A DNA stretch of 18,494 nt from Sporisorium sorghi (GCA_023212695.1 JALCCG010000351.1:1-18494), one strand, 5' to 3'. Shown: positions 1-8,859, numbered from the stretch's first letter. Notes: generated from the letters alone by a model not told the origin. Numbers and translations are program-made.

Positions 1-418
1 ATTCGGGTCGGAGTGTACGAGTCGTCCTGCTTGACATCCAGGTAGATCGAGAGGTGCGTAACACACGTGCGCCGCGCGAATTGGATGTTGATCAGGTGCG
101 GCTGACTGCCGTCCGACTGCCAGAGTTTGGTGAGGTCCGAAGAGCGCAGTTCGGCGACGCCTGAGCCCAGTTTGTATGAGGACAGCGTCCACGATGTGCC
201 GGGGGACGAGCCGACGTCGGTTTTGGTGCTGCGGTCTGCAAGGGGGAAAAGAGGGTGGTCAGTATGAAGGTGGGGTGATGAGCGAGCGGAGAGAGGGAGC
301 ACGCACCTTCGACATCGTAGTTGCGACGAGTGCGTTTGCGGTTCGAGCTGGACGGCGGCGGCGGTGGTGGTGTCAGCGTCGGTCCGCGACTCGTGCTTGC
401 TACCGCATCTCGCTCCAT
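1..418 (-). CDS. APC10: Anaphase-promoting complex subunit 10 (APC10/DOC1), 3' end outside window
   Basis: APC10/Doc1 is the small APC/C subunit that, with the Cdc20/Cdh1 co-activators, binds the substrate D-box and makes ubiquitination processive. Exon 1 is 307-418 (37 codons plus one base: Pro-rich stretch, then a basic RKRTRR patch). A 71-bp intron spans 236-306, with donor GTGCGT, branch CTGAC and acceptor TTGCAG. Exon 2 runs from 235 to the left edge. It encodes the start of the DOC-domain beta-jellyroll, including SSYKLGSGVAELR, LWQSDGSQPHLINIQF and a TCVTHLSIYLDVKQDDSYTP segment, the family hallmark. About 115 residues are visible; the family is commonly about 185-250, so the C-terminal part, including the usual IR tail, lies beyond the window. 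The ATG at 418 is the first in frame and has A at -3 and G at +4. Identity is very secure; the exact start is likely. Confidence 0.93.
236..306 (-). other. APC10 spliceosomal intron
   Basis: This 71-bp intron on the minus strand has a GTGCGT donor at 306-301, a CTGAC branch sequence just before a C/T-rich tract, and a TTGCAG acceptor ending at 236. Splicing joins G|AC into an Asp codon and keeps the DOC-domain reading frame. Without splicing the DOC motifs would be in a different frame from the start codon. Confidence 0.88.
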
Positions 419-713
419 GTTAGCCGGAAGTCTGTGTGTGCCGAATGTAGCTCCTCGATGTGACGCCAATGTAGAATGTCTTCCAGGACCGAGTGGAAAG
501 GTCGAGGGAAAGGAGATGATCGAGGTCGAACAGCAAGATGCGATGTTTGTTTGGCATCAGCATCTTAAACCAACACTGCGTTTTTGCAGTCGCGTGCGCG
601 TAAAGTACATGCTGCATCGACTTTACTTGACGACGGACCAGAACTTCTCAGCTCAACATAAGTAGCAATCAGACACAGCTTGACACAACAATCTTCTCTT
701 CTTCTAATCACAT
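419..713. other. Intergenic: 3' UTR of the MFS gene and APC10 promoter
   Basis: These 295 bases separate two minus-strand genes, so they should hold the MFS 3' UTR and the APC10 promoter and leader. No coding pattern, RNA gene or clear TATA box was recognised. The short open frames here do not resemble any family I know. Confidence 0.5.
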
Positions 714-2435
714 CTACTCGCGATCCGCACCGTGCTCTGACTCGTCCGACGCGGGCTTTGCATTCTCGTACGCCGGCAACTCCTTGTCCTCGATCAGGGC
801 ACATCCAAGCACCGTCCCCACACTGACCACTGCAATACCAATGAACACCCAGCGCAGCGCAAATGCGTACGACGCGATGGCGGCCTCCCTCAGCTGCTCC
901 GGCAGTTCGGGCACGATGGAGCTCTTGTGTCGGATCTCTTGAATAATCTTATCCGCGTCTTTGCCCGTGATCCTCTGCCTGAGCTGTCTCTTCAACAGCG
1001 ACTGGAACAGCGTGCCGCCCACCGAAACGCCCAAGATCTGGCCCGTGTTGCGCGCCATGTACGACATGCTCGTGGCCACAGCCACGTCTGAGCGGGGCAC
1101 CGAGTTGATGAGCGCGATCAGCGTGCACGTCAGCACGCCCGCCGTGCCAAAGCCGTACGGCACGATGGCGGCAAACGTCACCGCTTCCGGCGTATCACGT
1201 GTAAATAGCGTAACGCACGCAATCGACGCCGTGATGATGACCGAATTCGCCAGGTTGTACCGGTAGTAGCGGCCCGAGCTGCGCATCACGACGCCCGCCA
1301 GCACCGAGCCCACGCTGAGCGCCACGCTGATGGGGATCATGTGCAGCCCCGCCAGCGACGGCGTCTCGAGTTTCACCGCCTGGAAGAACAGCGGGAAATG
1401 GTACAGCGTGCCGAACGAGACGATCGAGAGGCAGAAGTTGGCAAATGCGACCGCGGCCCCCGAACGCTGCGTGATGAGGCGCAGCGGCAAGATGGGCGTG
1501 CGCGCAATCCGTGCTTCGGCGTAGAAGAAGAAGCCGATGCTGGCAAACCCAAACGCAAACCCACCGCACACGACAGGGCTCGAGACGGGCACGTCGTTGG
1601 CGCTCATCAGACTGAGCGCAATCAGCGTACTCGAGAGACCCAAAACGAGCGAAAACGCACCGGCAAAGTCGATCGACTTGAGCTTGTCCCACGTCGACTG
1701 CTGCACCAGCCTACTCGGCGTCGGCACCCTCACAAACGTGAACGCCAGCACATAGTCCGCCAGCAGCAGCGGGATCTGAACGAGAAACGCACGTCGCCAA
1801 CCGATGGTATCGTTCATCCACCCACCGACGGGACCACCGAGACCCGAGCCCAGACCGAAAATGATGTTGGTCAAACCCTGCAGCAGACCACGGTTCTTGA
1901 GCGGGACGACGTCTGATAGGATGATGCTCGTGTTGGTGGTCAGCCCACCACCACCGACCCCCGCCAACGCACGTGCAAAGATGAGCATGTTCATCGAAGT
2001 AGACAGACCGCACAGCAGCGTGCCGACGGTGAAAAAGGTGAGCGCGATGAACATGCAGTTGCGTCGTCCCACGATATCGGCTAGACGGCCATAGAGCGGA
2101 GTGAAGCAGGCCACCGAGAGGAGGTAGGCGGATCCGAGCCACTGGGCTTGTTCGGAAGCGTTGAAGGAGCTGCTGATGCTCGAGATGAGCGTGGCCGTGA
2201 CGGTGCCGTCCATGCTGGCGACAAACACAGGCACCCATACGGCGGTGAGGAGGGGAGCAAGCTTGCGCATGGGCGGCATGACTTTGACGTGCTCCTCTTG
2301 CTCGGCGTCGGAGGGTGATGGTGATGCATTTTCGCCATTGTGCCCATTCGAGGTAGCGTGGTAGTCTGTAGTTCCTTGGTTGTGAGAGTTCAACAGCGAC
2401 GAGCGCTCGCTGACGTTTTGGTTGGACGGCGCCAT
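714..2435 (-). CDS. MFS vacuolar amino-acid permease (VBA/Fnx1-like, DHA2 family)
   Basis: This is a 573-residue multispanning transporter, expected to move amino acids (or drugs) by proton exchange at the vacuolar membrane. The N-terminus (about 1-58) is hydrophilic and carries an ERSSLL acidic-dileucine motif at 10-15, typical of vacuolar sorting. Membrane segments start near 60. Visible motifs are MDGTV at 75-79 in TM1 (DHA2 members usually have D-x-T-I-V), motif A GRLADIVGRR at 116-125, GVGGGGL at about 159-165, and a motif-C-like GLGSGLGGPVGG at 194-205 followed by the GWRRAF stretch. This pattern closely matches the Fnx1/Vba group; the family normally has 14 TM helices. There is no intron. 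The start at 2435 has A at -3 and is the first in-frame ATG; the frame stays open upstream to 2558 but only with a GTG there. The substrate is inferred from family resemblance only; a drug:H+ antiporter is the alternative. Confidence 0.88.
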   Translation of the reverse strand: MAPSNQNVSERSSLLNSHNQGTTDYHATSNGHNGENASPSPSDAEQEEHVKVMPPMRKLAPLLTAVWVPVFVASMDGTVTATLISSISSSFNASEQAQWLGSAYLLSVACFTPLYGRLADIVGRRNCMFIALTFFTVGTLLCGLSTSMNMLIFARALAGVGGGGLTTNTSIILSDVVPLKNRGLLQGLTNIIFGLGSGLGGPVGGWMNDTIGWRRAFLVQIPLLLADYVLAFTFVRVPTPSRLVQQSTWDKLKSIDFAGAFSLVLGLSSTLIALSLMSANDVPVSSPVVCGGFAFGFASIGFFFYAEARIARTPILPLRLITQRSGAAVAFANFCLSIVSFGTLYHFPLFFQAVKLETPSLAGLHMIPISVALSVGSVLAGVVMRSSGRYYRYNLANSVIITASIACVTLFTRDTPEAVTFAAIVPYGFGTAGVLTCTLIALINSVPRSDVAVATSMSYMARNTGQILGVSVGGTLFQSLLKRQLRQRITGKDADKIIQEIRHKSSIVPELPEQLREAAIASYAFALRWVFIGIAVVSVGTVLGCALIEDKELPAYENAKPASDESEHGADRE

Positions 2436-3240
2436 CTTGAGCTCGCCCGACGATGGTGTAGCTCGATGTGTTGATGAGAGGATGAAGTCAAGAAGGAAGC
2501 AGAGATGGAGGATGAGACAGAGAGAGGCGGTAATGCAAGTGCACGAACAGCATTGCACAATTCCGATCGGCTGCCAACTCGGCGATTAACCGGCCATTCT
2601 TTGGCGGCCAAGGTTGGCGCTCTCTAACCGCTGCTGATTGGGTCACTGTTCGACTATCAGTGGCTCCTATGGGTGACTGGCCACCCTTCCGGAAGCGTCG
2701 GCTGGAATACACGGCAAAGCAGAACCCTTCTCATGTGCAAGACGCACCGCGTGGTTCTGACCTTCCCGAGCTTTCCAATCGCCAGTAATCCCAACGCCAT
2801 GGAGACTCGGCCGTCCTTCGCTTCACAGTGGGGGAGTTAGAGCAAAGATGAGCCTGACTAGCATCGGAGAAGCACGTCCGAGTCAAATCGCTCTGCATTG
2901 CAGTCATCTCGCCATGCATTTCATGCTGTTCGACGGGAGGCATGGTTGCGAAGAAGTTTAGAGGACGACGACGATAAGAGCGGATTTTTTCTGATCTCAA
3001 ATTTGTTAGGCCGCGCTTTTCCACTTCTCTCGATTTGCGAAAAAAAGTGGTTGCCCGTCTTCCGAGGATGTTCAGCTTTGGAAGCTCAAAAAAAAAAAAA
3101 AAAAAAAAAAAAATGAAATTTTTGGTTTTCGCAGAGAGAAATTTCTGAGAAAGCGTTTCCAAATGACCCTGACTGAGCCTTCCTGTTTCCTTCTCACTCT
3201 CTCTCACCATCTCGCCATTCACACAGCAGAAGCATCCACC
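2436..3240. promoter_or_regulatory. Divergent promoter region between the MFS permease and RRP5
   Basis: These 805 bases lie between two head-to-head genes and hold both leaders and promoters. A CCAAT box for the minus strand sits at 2637-2641, about 200 bp upstream of the MFS ATG. A 26-A run is at 3088-3113. The RRP5 leader just before 3241 is C/T-rich (TTCTCACTCTCTCTCACC), as is common at fungal start sites. An in-frame upstream ATG at 3163 has C at -3 and probably lies before the transcript start. No gene is seen here. Confidence 0.45.
3088..3113 (+). repeat. Poly-A homopolymer, 26 bases
   Basis: An uninterrupted run of 26 A lies about 130 bases upstream of the RRP5 start, inside the divergent promoter. 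It may be a nucleosome-excluding poly(dA:dT) element. Its exact length is unreliable in any assembly. Confidence 0.9.
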
Positions 3241-6200
3241 ATGCCTGGCATCAAGAGATCCAGGCCGACAGACGACACGGCGGCCGCCTCTTCGGCTGCC
3301 AGCTCCTCTTCCAAACCTACCAATGCCACCAAAAAGACAAAGAGCAACACTGCCGCCTCATCGTCCTCGGCTTCGGCTCCTTCCACCTTGCTCCTCTCTG
3401 CTCAGGAAGTCGATTTCCCGCGTGGTGGTAGCTCGGGTCTCACACCGCTCGAGTTCAGGGAGGCCAAGCGCGAGGCACGCTCCGAGTCGGCCGCCAACGA
3501 GCTCCTCTTCAAGGACGCAAAGGACGAGCAGGCAGAGGCTAAACGCAAGAAGAACAAGCAGAAGCTCAACCGCGAGAAGCGCAACGATGCCAAGAAGAAG
3601 CGCACATCGACTGCCACTACTACTCCTGCAGCCAAGACCGAAAAGAAGGACTTTAATCGCATCGAGCACATCAACTACAAGCGTCTCGTCCCCGGCTCCA
3701 GGCTGCTTTGCTCGGTTCTGGCTATTCACCCGCTTGCCGTCGTTGTGTCGTTGCCCAACCAGATGCTCGGTCACATTCCTGTCACCCAGATCAGCCCGCA
3801 ATTCACACATCGTCTCCAGGCTGCTGCTGATGCCAGTGCCGAAGACGACGACGACGAGAGCATGGACGAGGACAGCGAAGACGACGACGACGACGATGGC
3901 GATGCAAACACCAACGGCGCATCCAGCAAGAACGCAAACAAAGTGCCCGAGCTGCGCGACCTCTTCCACGTCGGCCAGTGGCTCGTGGCCAGCGTCGTCC
4001 AAGTCCGCTCTGGTGACGTTGCCAAGGGCCGACCTACGCGCGAAGGCGGCGAATACGAGAAAGAGTCGCGCCGTGTGGAGCTCTCTCTCGCTCCGCACCT
4101 CGCCAACGCCGGTGTATCCGTCTCCGACCTTGCCACGGGCGCCACCCTCTCGGCAGCCATCTCGAGCGTCGAAGACCACGGCTACATGCTCGATGCCGGT
4201 CTCCCCGAGTTCCGCGGCTTCGTCCCCTTCACCGACGCCGCCAAGCTCCCCGCCAGCTTCCACGCCGGCAAGAACGGCAAGGCGCTCCAGGTCGGCAGCG
4301 TTGTCTTCGCAAAGATCACAAAAATCCCGGAAAACCAACGCAGCTTCGAGGCGACACTCGACCCCAAGACCGTCTCGACCAGCCCGATCAAGCACGCACC
4401 TGGCATCACGGCCATCCTCCCGGGAACCTTGACCAAGGTGCTCATCACCGCTTCGCTCCCCACCGGTCTCAACGTCAAGCTCTTTGGCATGTTTGACGCC
4501 ACCATCGACCGATTCCACCTCCCGGAGTTGCCAGAGGGTAAAGATATTCCGGATGTCTACAAGCAGGGCTCCAAGCACGTCGCGCGTGTGCTGTGGGACT
4601 TGCTCGCCCCACCCTCGGCGGCTTTGCAGGGCGACAACCCGGACCACGAGCGCAAGTTTGGTCTCTCGTTGGCGCCGCAGGTGCTTGCTCTCGAAGCTCC
4701 TCTCGCCAAAGATGACCAGCTGCTGCAACACGCCTACCCCATCGGCGCTGCACTCAAAGTGACCGTGGTACAGACCATCAACGACTGGGGCCTCATCGTC
4801 ACCGTCCACGACACGGATCTGCGCGGGTTTGTGCACATCTCGCAAGTTTCCGATGAGCACGTCGTTGCGCTGCCTCCCTCCTCGGGGCCCTTTGCGAAAG
4901 GTTCGGTGCACAAGGCTCGTGTCGTCGGCCACTCGCCTACGGACCGCACGCTGCAGCTCTCGCTCAAGGCGTCGGTGCTGGAGCGCAAGTTCATGCGCGT
5001 CTCCGAGGTCGAGGTGGGCGAAGTGGTCAACGCGAGCATCATCAAGCTCGGCCTGCCCAACGCCATTTTCCTGCAGCTCCACGGCCACGTCGACGGCGTC
5101 GTGTTTGCCAACCACTTTGCTGACGTCAAGCTCACCCAGCCCGAGAAGCGCTTCAAGCCCGGTCTGCAGGTCAAGGCGCGTGTGTTGGACGTCGACCCGA
5201 ACCGCAACCGTATCGTGCTGACGCTGAAAAAGTCGCTGGTCAAGTCGGACTTGCCCATTGTCGCGTCGATGCAGGATGCGCGTGTTGGCGTCGTGACCAA
5301 CGCGACCGTGTTCCGCGTGCAGACCAACTCGCTGATCGTGAGCCTGTTCGGTGGGCTCAAGGCGCTCGTGCCCGGCCGCGAGGTGAGCGAGGACGATTTT
5401 AATGATGTCAAATCCGGCTTCACCGAGGGCAGAGTCGTCAAGATGCGCATCACCGAGGTCGACTACGAAAACCAGAAGCTCGTCGGCAGCATCAAGCAGG
5501 CTTCGCCCGAGTTCCTCGCCAAGCTCAACGTGGATGCTGTCGAGGTGGGCGAGAAGGTGACGGGCAAAGTGGCGGCTGTGCACAGGGAGGTGGTGGTGCT
5601 GACGCTGGTGCCTTCGGGCGTGCGTGCGCTGCTGTCGCTTGCCGTGCTGGCGAGCATCCGGGGTACGACACAAGAGGCGCTGCTCGAGACGCTCGAGGAG
5701 GACCGGGAGATCGAAGGCCTGGTCGTGTCGGTCAAGAACCCGGCCAAGGGTATTGTGATCGTCGCTGACAAGGTGCGCGACAGCAGCAAGGCCGACAACG
5801 CCGCCAATGGGGTCAGCTCGGGACAGGTCAAGCAGGGCGCTGTGGTGCAGGGCCGCGTGATCCAGAAGAACGACAAGTATCTGGATTGCGTCGTTGCGCT
5901 CGGCACTGCTACTCGCGCCACGCTGCAGATGACCGACGTGGCCGACGATTTTTCGAGCAACGTCACGCTGCCCAACCCCGGCCAGAGCGTGCAGTGCTAC
6001 GTGGTCTCGCTCAAGCCCAACGGCAAGAGCGCCGTCGTCTCCACGCGTCCCTCCCGCGTCAACCCCTCCAGCTCCACCTCCATCGCCGACCCAGAGCTCA
6101 CCTCGATCAGCGAGCTCACCAAGGGCCAAAAGGTGCGCGGCTTCGTCAAAGCCATCACCAACGTCGGCCTCTTCGTCAACGTCGGCCGCAAGCTCGATGC

Positions 6201-7923
6201 GCGCGTCCAGGTGCGCGAGCTGTTCGACGAATTCGTGCGCGACTGGAAGACGCGCTTCACTGTCGGCCAGGTCGTTGCGGGCACGATCATGGACGTGAAC
6301 GCGGGCAACGGCGAGATCGAGATGTCGCTCAAGTCGACGCCTGGCTCGATCAAGCCGCGCGCGGAGCGCGACGCCGAGCGCGCACGCGCGCAGGACGCCA
6401 CCCGGCCCAAGAGATTGACCGACTTTAAGGTCGGCGACAAGGTGAAAGGTTTTGTGAAGAACGTGATCGACTTTGGCGTGTTTGTCCAGATCGACGGCAC
6501 GAGTGTGTCGGGTTTGGCGCACATGAACGAGCTCAGTGACGGTAAGGCCGACGAGGCGCTCAAGGCGTTCAGGGTGGGCGACAAGGTGAGGGCGATCGTG
6601 TTGCGGATCAACGAGGAGAAGAAGAAGATCAGTTTCGGGTTGAAGCCTTCGTACTTTGACGCTGCTGATTTTGAGGATAGCAGTGACGAGGAGGACGAGG
6701 ACGAGGAGATGGAGGATGCTGGTGCTGGCTCCGACGACGATGACGAGGAGAGCGACGCCGACGAGGGCGACTTTGTCGAGATGGACGAAGACAGCGATGC
6801 CGAGCACGACGACGACGATGCCGCGCCCAAAACGAAAAAGTCGACCATTCCATCCCTTGCGCTCTCCGGTGGCTTCTCCTGGTCCGCCGGAGCCAACGAC
6901 GACGACTCTGCATCGGACGACGGCCTCTCCTCCTCCGACTCGGACTCGGACTCTGACTCTGACTCCTCCTCCGCCGCAGCCGCCAAGAAAGCCGCTTCGC
7001 GCAAAGAAAAAGCCGCCGCTGCCAAGTCGCGCAAGAACACACTGCAAGACGACCTCACCGCGGACCTTGCCACGAAAGCCCCCGAATCCGCCACGGACTT
7101 CGAGCGGCTGCTCCTCTCCTCACCCAACTCGTCCTTCCTCTGGATCCAGTTCATGTCGTTCGCACTCCAGCTCTCGGACGTCGACCGCGCGCGCGAGATC
7201 GCCCGTCGAGCACTCAAAGTGATCAACTACCGCGAGGAGCAAGAGCGCCAGAACGTGTGGATTGCGCTGCTCAACCTCGAAAACACGTATGGCTCGGACG
7301 ACACGCTCGACGCCACCTTCCGCGAGGCTGTGCAAGCCAACGACGGATTCACGATGTACCTCAAGCTGGTAGGAATCCTGGAGGGGTCCGGCAAGGCCGA
7401 TGCGGCGGAGGAGCTGTTCGGCAAAGCCAAAGCAAAATATTCGACGCAGCCGGAGTTCTGGGTCGAGTGGGCGCGCTTCTACCTGCGAAACGACAAAGCC
7501 GATGCGGCGCGGGCGCTGCTGCCGCGGGCGATGCAGGCGCTCGACAAGCGAGTGCATACGCAGACGATCACGGCGTTTGCGATCAACGAGTTCAAGCTTG
7601 GCGACGCCGAGCGCGGCCGCACGATTTTTGAGGGTTTGGTGGATAGCTATCCGAAACGGCTGGATCTGTGGTGGCAGTACCTGGATCAGGAATCGCGGTT
7701 GGAGGGGAACCAAGCGCACGTGCGTAACCTGTTCGAGCGCACGCTGACGCTCAAGTTGACCGCGAAGAAGGGGAAAAGTTTGCTGAAGAAGTGGCTGGAG
7801 TACGAGAAGGTGCATGGGGATGCGAAGAGCCAGCAGAAGGTGCTCAGGAGGGCGAAGGAGTTTGTGGATGAGATTAACAGTAAGAATGCGCAGCAGGCGG
7901 AGGAGGACGAGGACGAGGAGTAG
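3241..7923 (+). CDS. RRP5: rRNA biogenesis protein RRP5 (PDCD11 homolog)
   Basis: RRP5 is a nucleolar assembly factor that binds pre-rRNA and is needed for both 18S and 5.8S/25S maturation. This copy has 1560 residues; yeast Rrp5 has about 1730. The N-terminus (1-140) is Ser/Ala-rich and then highly basic (KRKKNKQKLNREKR). At least ten S1-like RNA-binding repeats follow, near 148-290, 297-377, 392-484, 499-582, 590-666, 680-755, 767-844, 863-939, 959-1034 and 1062-1139; the last (VKGFVKNVIDFGVFVQIDG) is the most canonical. The first repeat is interrupted by an acidic insert at about 200-225. An Asp/Glu/Ser-rich linker covers about 1140-1250. HAT/TPR-like helical repeats fill about 1280-1550, with W-x-x-Y/F-x-x-x-E signatures such as FWVEWARFY and LWWQYLDQE. 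The tail is acidic. There is no intron. ATG 3241 is preferred over in-frame 3163 for its ACC context and the orthodox N-terminus it gives. Confidence 0.95.
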   Translation: MPGIKRSRPTDDTAAASSAASSSSKPTNATKKTKSNTAASSSSASAPSTLLLSAQEVDFPRGGSSGLTPLEFREAKREARSESAANELLFKDAKDEQAEAKRKKNKQKLNREKRNDAKKKRTSTATTTPAAKTEKKDFNRIEHINYKRLVPGSRLLCSVLAIHPLAVVVSLPNQMLGHIPVTQISPQFTHRLQAAADASAEDDDDESMDEDSEDDDDDDGDANTNGASSKNANKVPELRDLFHVGQWLVASVVQVRSGDVAKGRPTREGGEYEKESRRVELSLAPHLANAGVSVSDLATGATLSAAISSVEDHGYMLDAGLPEFRGFVPFTDAAKLPASFHAGKNGKALQVGSVVFAKITKIPENQRSFEATLDPKTVSTSPIKHAPGITAILPGTLTKVLITASLPTGLNVKLFGMFDATIDRFHLPELPEGKDIPDVYKQGSKHVARVLWDLLAPPSAALQGDNPDHERKFGLSLAPQVLALEAPLAKDDQLLQHAYPIGAALKVTVVQTINDWGLIVTVHDTDLRGFVHISQVSDEHVVALPPSSGPFAKGSVHKARVVGHSPTDRTLQLSLKASVLERKFMRVSEVEVGEVVNASIIKLGLPNAIFLQLHGHVDGVVFANHFADVKLTQPEKRFKPGLQVKARVLDVDPNRNRIVLTLKKSLVKSDLPIVASMQDARVGVVTNATVFRVQTNSLIVSLFGGLKALVPGREVSEDDFNDVKSGFTEGRVVKMRITEVDYENQKLVGSIKQASPEFLAKLNVDAVEVGEKVTGKVAAVHREVVVLTLVPSGVRALLSLAVLASIRGTTQEALLETLEEDREIEGLVVSVKNPAKGIVIVADKVRDSSKADNAANGVSSGQVKQGAVVQGRVIQKNDKYLDCVVALGTATRATLQMTDVADDFSSNVTLPNPGQSVQCYVVSLKPNGKSAVVSTRPSRVNPSSSTSIADPELTSISELTKGQKVRGFVKAITNVGLFVNVGRKLDARVQVRELFDEFVRDWKTRFTVGQVVAGTIMDVNAGNGEIEMSLKSTPGSIKPRAERDAERARAQDATRPKRLTDFKVGDKVKGFVKNVIDFGVFVQIDGTSVSGLAHMNELSDGKADEALKAFRVGDKVRAIVLRINEEKKKISFGLKPSYFDAADFEDSSDEEDEDEEMEDAGAGSDDDDEESDADEGDFVEMDEDSDAEHDDDDAAPKTKKSTIPSLALSGGFSWSAGANDDDSASDDGLSSSDSDSDSDSDSSSAAAAKKAASRKEKAAAAKSRKNTLQDDLTADLATKAPESATDFERLLLSSPNSSFLWIQFMSFALQLSDVDRAREIARRALKVINYREEQERQNVWIALLNLENTYGSDDTLDATFREAVQANDGFTMYLKLVGILEGSGKADAAEELFGKAKAKYSTQPEFWVEWARFYLRNDKADAARALLPRAMQALDKRVHTQTITAFAINEFKLGDAERGRTIFEGLVDSYPKRLDLWWQYLDQESRLEGNQAHVRNLFERTLTLKLTAKKGKSLLKKWLEYEKVHGDAKSQQKVLRRAKEFVDEINSKNAQQAEEDEDEE

Positions 7924-8118
7924 GGTTCACCAACACATTTCGCTTTGCTACGAAGAAATCAATCACCGTGATACGATATTACGCTGCCTCCTCATCGGTA
8001 CCATCGAGTTGCTTGAACGCAGCGCCGCCATAAAATGTGCAGCTGTCGACACAGCACGACGTGCACACACACGATCAACATCGAATCGAGCTGAAAAAAC
8101 CCACAAAAAAAGAGACAA

Positions 8119-8202
<84 letters not shown>

Positions 8203-8375
8203 CGTCGAGCACGAGCTGAGCCTTAGGAATCTCTGAATTCGTTCGTGCTGGTGTGATGTTGATGATGATACATGAGATGAGGCGCACGTGGGTGCTCGTC
8301 ACATCCGATTCGGATGCTACATTGAGTCAAAGGCTTGCTCCAAAGGACGTCGTAGTCCCGCAACTTGACTGCCGC
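7924..8375. other. Convergent intergenic region: 3' UTRs of RRP5 and TOM5
   Basis: These 452 bases lie between two gene ends. They contain the 82-A run at 8120-8201 and short A-rich stretches before it. No gene or RNA gene was recognised. The reading frame through the A-run is a lysine artefact. Confidence 0.6.
8120..8201 (+). repeat. Poly-A homopolymer, 82 bases
   Basis: A pure run of 82 A starts 197 bases after the RRP5 stop, in the sense orientation. It is preceded by shorter A-runs separated by C and G. I see no target-site duplication or retroelement body around it. It could be a genomic homopolymer or an assembly artefact; the length is not trustworthy. Confidence 0.9.
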
Positions 8376-8672
8376 TTACGCAATGTGTCGGCCGAGCAGC
8401 TCGTTGAGATAGTACAGCGCGACAGGAGCTTTATCCCACCAAAAGAACTTCTCGTCAGCACACCATCCTGTCTATTCTTCTCGATCTCTGACACCCCTCT
8501 TTCCCCGCTCATAACCTCTAGAGCGTCATCCGACAGCTGAGGGTTGCGAAAACTACTCACCGGACCAAAGACCCGCAGCGTACAGCGCAAACGACTTGAG
8601 CGTGTTGCGCGCCTGCAGGCGGGCGGCGGCGGCCTCGGCGGGGCTGGGTTGGCGTGGGGCTCCTCCGAACAT
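8376..8672 (-). CDS. TOM5: Mitochondrial import receptor subunit TOM5 (two exons, 54 aa)
   Basis: TOM5 is a tail-anchored small subunit of the outer-membrane TOM complex that passes preproteins to the Tom40 channel. Exon 1 (8561-8672) encodes 37 residues: MFGG, then an Ala/Gln-rich cytosolic part with PSPAEAA, then NTLKSFALYAAGLWS. The intron is 8429-8560 (132 bp), with donor GTGAGT, branch CTGAC at 8454-8458 and acceptor AAAG. Exon 2 (8376-8428) adds APVALYYLNELLGRHIA and TAA. The product matches the yeast Tom5 layout: MFG start, SxEE-like acidic/Pro segment, TLK, and an AGxLW-S-P helix with the conserved Pro inside the membrane segment. The usual length is about 50. It lies convergent with RRP5 and head-to-head with TRM44. 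The intron model is inferred from the splice signals and the alignment; an in-frame alternative acceptor exists at 8468. Confidence 0.85.
8429..8560 (-). other. TOM5 intron
   Basis: This 132-bp intron on the minus strand has a GTGAGTAG donor at 8560, a CTGAC branch site at 8454-8458 and an acceptor ATAAAG ending at 8429. Splicing gives G|CT, an Ala codon, directly before the conserved Pro. An upstream acceptor (GACAG ending at 8468) is also in frame and would add 13 residues. Confidence 0.75.
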
Positions 8673-8859
8673 TTTGTGCTGCAGAGGATACGGTGATGTG
8701 TGGAGTGAGATGGTGGTGAGAAGGTTGGAAGGCAGGGAGGTCTTTGGTGGAGGAAAGCGAAGGAATTTGACGAGTAGGCCCGATCGGGGTGATCCGCCCG
8801 ATTTGAGGATGATGCTCAGCGTCCAACGCAGAAGAAGCTGTTGAAATTCGCCGAAGAAG
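8673..8859. promoter_or_regulatory. Bidirectional promoter of TOM5 and TRM44
   Basis: Only 187 bases separate the two divergent start codons, so both leaders and promoters must share this segment. An in-frame TGA at about 8841 closes the TRM44 frame just upstream of its ATG. No clear TATA or CCAAT box was seen. Confidence 0.6.

Noticed and set aside
2436..2558. N-terminal extension of the MFS permease with a hydrophobic signal-like stretch
   Set aside because: The upstream codon at 2558 is GTG, not ATG, and there is no ATG between it and 2435. A eukaryotic start there is unlikely.
3163..3240. Upstream in-frame ATG giving RRP5 26 extra residues
   Set aside because: It has C at -3, whereas 3241 has an ACC context and gives the orthodox basic N-terminus. 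The C/T-rich leader lies between the two ATGs.
3358..7047. A 1229-codon open frame antisense to RRP5
   Set aside because: It lies entirely over RRP5, is low-complexity (Val/Leu/Arg/His/Asp-rich) and matches no family. Such shadow frames are expected opposite long genes with GC-biased third positions.
8037..8236. Lysine-rich frames through the A-run
   Set aside because: They are translations of a homopolymer (poly-Lys or poly-Phe) and are not genes.
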